A model generated the notes under the pieces. That model was not told the DNA's origin and did no database searches. It was given only the letters and a program-made list of their open reading frames with translations. The position numbers were made by a program, and so were the translations under genes. Source: an uncultured Megamonas sp. (GTDB lineage Bacteria; Bacillota; Negativicutes; Selenomonadales; Selenomonadaceae). Taken from it: a stretch of 7,676 nt of DNA. Below, piece by piece: positions 5,807 to 7,676 of the stretch (positions are counted from its first letter, which is position 1; each line of letters begins with the position of its first letter). The DNA is taken from assembly GCA_900554895.1 (NCBI GenBank), contig USIX01000109.1:1-7676 (forward strand). Direction: 5' to 3'.

Positions 5807-7576
5807 ATGAGTTTAGACGGTTTTTCCTTAAAACCTTTAATAGATGAATTAAATGAAAAAATTGCCGGCGGACGAATTGACCGTGTCTGTCAGCCGAATA
5901 AGCAGGATATTTACTTTTATGTGCGTCAGCCGGGACAGACGTATATTTTGTATCTGTCCATAAATCCGCAAAATCCGATGGTAAATATAACATCTGTTCA
6001 ACCTGAAAATCCGCCGGAGCCGCCTGTATTTTGTATGGTTCTGCGCAAGCAACTAGAAGGCGGTCGCATTGCTTCCGTCAGTCAGTACGGGCTTGACCGT
6101 ATGGTGCTTATTGATGTTGATACGTTGGGGCCGAAAGGCGTTATTATCACGAAAACGCTGATTGCCGAACTTATGGGCAAGTACAGCAATCTTATTTTAA
6201 TGCAGGACGGAATGATTATTGATGCTTTCCGTAAAGTCGGTGAAAACAGCAGCCGTGTACGTACCGTACTGCCGGGTCAGCAGTATGAGCTGCCGCCTAA
6301 ACAGGATAAGATAAATATCTTAAACACTGTTTCAGCTGATTTCATCGAACGGGTAAAGACATATCAGGAAGGAACACTGTATCAGGCTGTTTTAGCCAGC
6401 GGACTGGGATTTGGTCCGATTACGGTGCGAGAGATTATTTATCTTGCCGGATTGTATGATGATTTACTCGTAAAAAATATGGACGATTGTGATTACCAGT
6501 CGCTGAAAAATGCTGTTGATGAGATGAAGAACTGTTATGAACAGAAAGAATTTCTGCCTACGCTTATAATAGACGGTAAGCAGAAAATCAAGGCAATGAC
6601 ACCATTTGCGCTGCATGTTTTTCCAGAAAACAATTTTACAGTGAAAACTTTTGCGGATATAAATGATTTAATGGAGTTTTCCAAAAAATTTGCAAGCAGT
6701 AATAATTTACCGGAGAAAGATACTTATCGAAAGATAATTCATAATGAAATAAACCGCTTGACAAAAAAAGAAAAAATTCTGGCAGAAGAGTTGATTAAAG
6801 CACAGAAAGCGGAAAAACAGAAAATTAAAGCTGATAATTTGATGACATACCAGTATCAGTTTAAAGACCATGCAGATAAGGAGATTTCCGTACCCGATAT
6901 TTATGATGAGAACGGTACACTTATAAAAATCGCTCTGGATACGAAACTTACTTTAATTCAGAATGCACAGGCGTATTATAAAAAATACGATAAACTGAAA
7001 CGTTCACAGGAAATGGTACAGGTTCAAATTAATCATTGTCAGCGGGATAAAAAATATGCTCAGTCCATAGAGGCGGCACTTGATACGGCCGTATCCATTT
7101 CCGATATTGAGGATATTAAGCAGGAAATGATAAAAGCCGGTTTTCTGCCGCCGGAAAATAAGAAAAAAGCTTCTGTTGCTCCATCCAAGCCGTATAAATT
7201 CAGTTTGCCAAACGATATGATTTTATATGTAGGAAAAAATAATTATCAAAATGATAAATTGACGTTTAAGCTTGCGCATAATGACGATATTTGGCTGCAT
7301 ACAAAGGATATTCCGGGGTCGCATGTCATTATTGATACGAAAGGCAATGAGATTGATGATGATACGCTTGTGCTTGCCGCTCAGATTGCCGCATATTTTT
7401 CAAAAGCCCGCACTTCGTCTAAGGTGCCGGTTGATTATGTACCGATAAGATACGTAAAAAAACCATCCGGCGCAAAACCGGGTTTTGTAATTTTTACCAA
7501 CAATAAAACACTATACGTAACACCGGATGAAGCACAAATACAGCCGATTATAGACCGCGATTTAAACAGAAAATAA
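5807..7576 (+). CDS. rqcH: RqcH/NFACT-family ribosome quality-control protein (Rqc2 homolog, FbpA-like)
   Basis: This 589-residue protein is a bacterial Rqc2 homolog. In B. subtilis RqcH binds stalled 50S-nascent chain-tRNA complexes and recruits tRNA-Ala to add C-terminal alanine tails, marking the chain for proteolysis. Some members are also annotated as fibronectin-binding proteins. Domains in order are NFACT-N (about 1-165) beginning MSLDGFSLKPLIDEL, with Asp97-Arg98 in YGLDRMV at the same positions as the functionally required DR pair of B. subtilis; a helix-hairpin-helix region (about 170-260, GLGFGPITVREI at 199-210); a charged coiled-coil section (about 285-445); and NFACT-R (about 465-580) with VGKNNYQND (475-483), DIWLHTKDIPGSHV (494-507) and GFVIFTNNKTLYVTP (568-582). 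Length is normal and no signal peptide is seen. The 35 extra residues reachable from an ATG at 5702 resemble no family sequence and were excluded. It is divergent from the dapF operon. Confidence 0.95.
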   Translation: MSLDGFSLKPLIDELNEKIAGGRIDRVCQPNKQDIYFYVRQPGQTYILYLSINPQNPMVNITSVQPENPPEPPVFCMVLRKQLEGGRIASVSQYGLDRMVLIDVDTLGPKGVIITKTLIAELMGKYSNLILMQDGMIIDAFRKVGENSSRVRTVLPGQQYELPPKQDKINILNTVSADFIERVKTYQEGTLYQAVLASGLGFGPITVREIIYLAGLYDDLLVKNMDDCDYQSLKNAVDEMKNCYEQKEFLPTLIIDGKQKIKAMTPFALHVFPENNFTVKTFADINDLMEFSKKFASSNNLPEKDTYRKIIHNEINRLTKKEKILAEELIKAQKAEKQKIKADNLMTYQYQFKDHADKEISVPDIYDENGTLIKIALDTKLTLIQNAQAYYKKYDKLKRSQEMVQVQINHCQRDKKYAQSIEAALDTAVSISDIEDIKQEMIKAGFLPPENKKKASVAPSKPYKFSLPNDMILYVGKNNYQNDKLTFKLAHNDDIWLHTKDIPGSHVIIDTKGNEIDDDTLVLAAQIAAYFSKARTSSKVPVDYVPIRYVKKPSGAKPGFVIFTNNKTLYVTPDEAQIQPIIDRDLNRK

Positions 7577-7583
7577 ATAGATA

Positions 7584-7615
7584 TTCATTTTTCTTTGAAG
7601 AACAAAGAAAATGAA
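7584..7615. repeat. Imperfect hairpin downstream of rqcH
   Basis: TTCATTTTTCTTTG (7584-7597) pairs with CAAAGAAAATGAA (7603-7615) around the loop AAGAA, forming 13 pairs with one bulged T. It begins seven bases after the rqcH stop. No T-run follows on either strand, so it is not a classical intrinsic terminator; it may protect the mRNA 3' end or help stop transcription. Confidence 0.6.
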
Positions 7616-7624
7616 CTAAAGAAA

Positions 7625-7639
7625 GTGCCGGTTCGGCAC
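7625..7639. repeat. Palindrome GTGCCG-GTT-CGGCAC, possible terminator of a minus-strand gene
   Basis: Six-base GC-rich arms (7625-7630 and 7634-7639) enclose three bases in an otherwise AT-rich spacer. On the minus strand the hairpin is followed by TTTCTTT, a moderately T-rich tract, so it could end a gene entering from the right. On the plus strand AATATAATATAAAA follows, which is not a T-run. It nearly repeats the palindrome at 3548-3564. Confidence 0.5.
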
Positions 7640-7676
7640 AATATAATATAAAAAGAAATATTTATTAATTTATTCT

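Overview
The window looks like a chromosomal segment of a low-GC Bacillota bacterium. A diderm Negativicutes lineage (Selenomonadales/Veillonellales type) is my best guess. The basis is gene content (DapF of the meso-DAP pathway, RemA, YicC, a D97/R98-type RqcH), Bacillota-style AGGAGG ribosome binding sites, AT-rich spacers, and a gut-type tetracycline-resistance gene remnant at the left edge. Genus cannot be fixed from the sequence alone.

Layout, left to right. (1) Positions 3-95 carry the tail of an open frame entering from outside the window. Its first 16-18 codons read as domain IV of a ribosomal-protection tetracycline-resistance protein (TetW/TetO/TetQ type), then lose the family sequence and stop: a truncated tet gene or a mobile-element junction. 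(2) Positions 96-376 are AT-rich with no convincing gene, ending in a weak promoter for a FAH-family (fumarylacetoacetate hydrolase-like) enzyme of unknown substrate at 377-1264 (+). (3) A strong bidirectional terminator (1268-1291) separates this gene from a convergent six-gene operon on the minus strand, read from right to left: dapF, yicC, remA, gmk, rpoZ, coaBC. Spacings are tight (an 8-base overlap to about 23 bases), with stop codons embedded in ribosome binding sites. (4) A 414-base AT-rich divergent control region (5393-5806) holds a good dapF promoter on the minus strand, two inverted-repeat structures, and a weaker plus-strand promoter. (5) rqcH (NFACT/FbpA-like) runs on the plus strand to 7576. 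It is followed by two hairpins that lack a good T-tract on that strand.

The minus-strand operon is a housekeeping set: lysine/peptidoglycan precursor (DapF), RNA turnover (YicC), DNA-binding matrix regulator (RemA), GMP to GDP (Gmk), RNA polymerase omega (RpoZ), and coenzyme A synthesis (CoaBC). The order yicC-remA-gmk-rpoZ-coaBC is the conserved Bacillota arrangement, and rqcH (B. subtilis yloA) is also a known neighbour of yloC/yicC. The departures here are dapF at the head of the operon, rqcH divergent rather than co-directional, and no priA after coaBC. A FAH-family gene and a resistance-gene scar occupy that side instead.

I found no clearly new multi-gene system. The points most worth checking are the tet remnant and its breakpoint, two near-identical GTGCCG/CGGCAC palindromes, the terminator that reaches into the coaBC coding end, and the palindromes in the dapF/rqcH control region.
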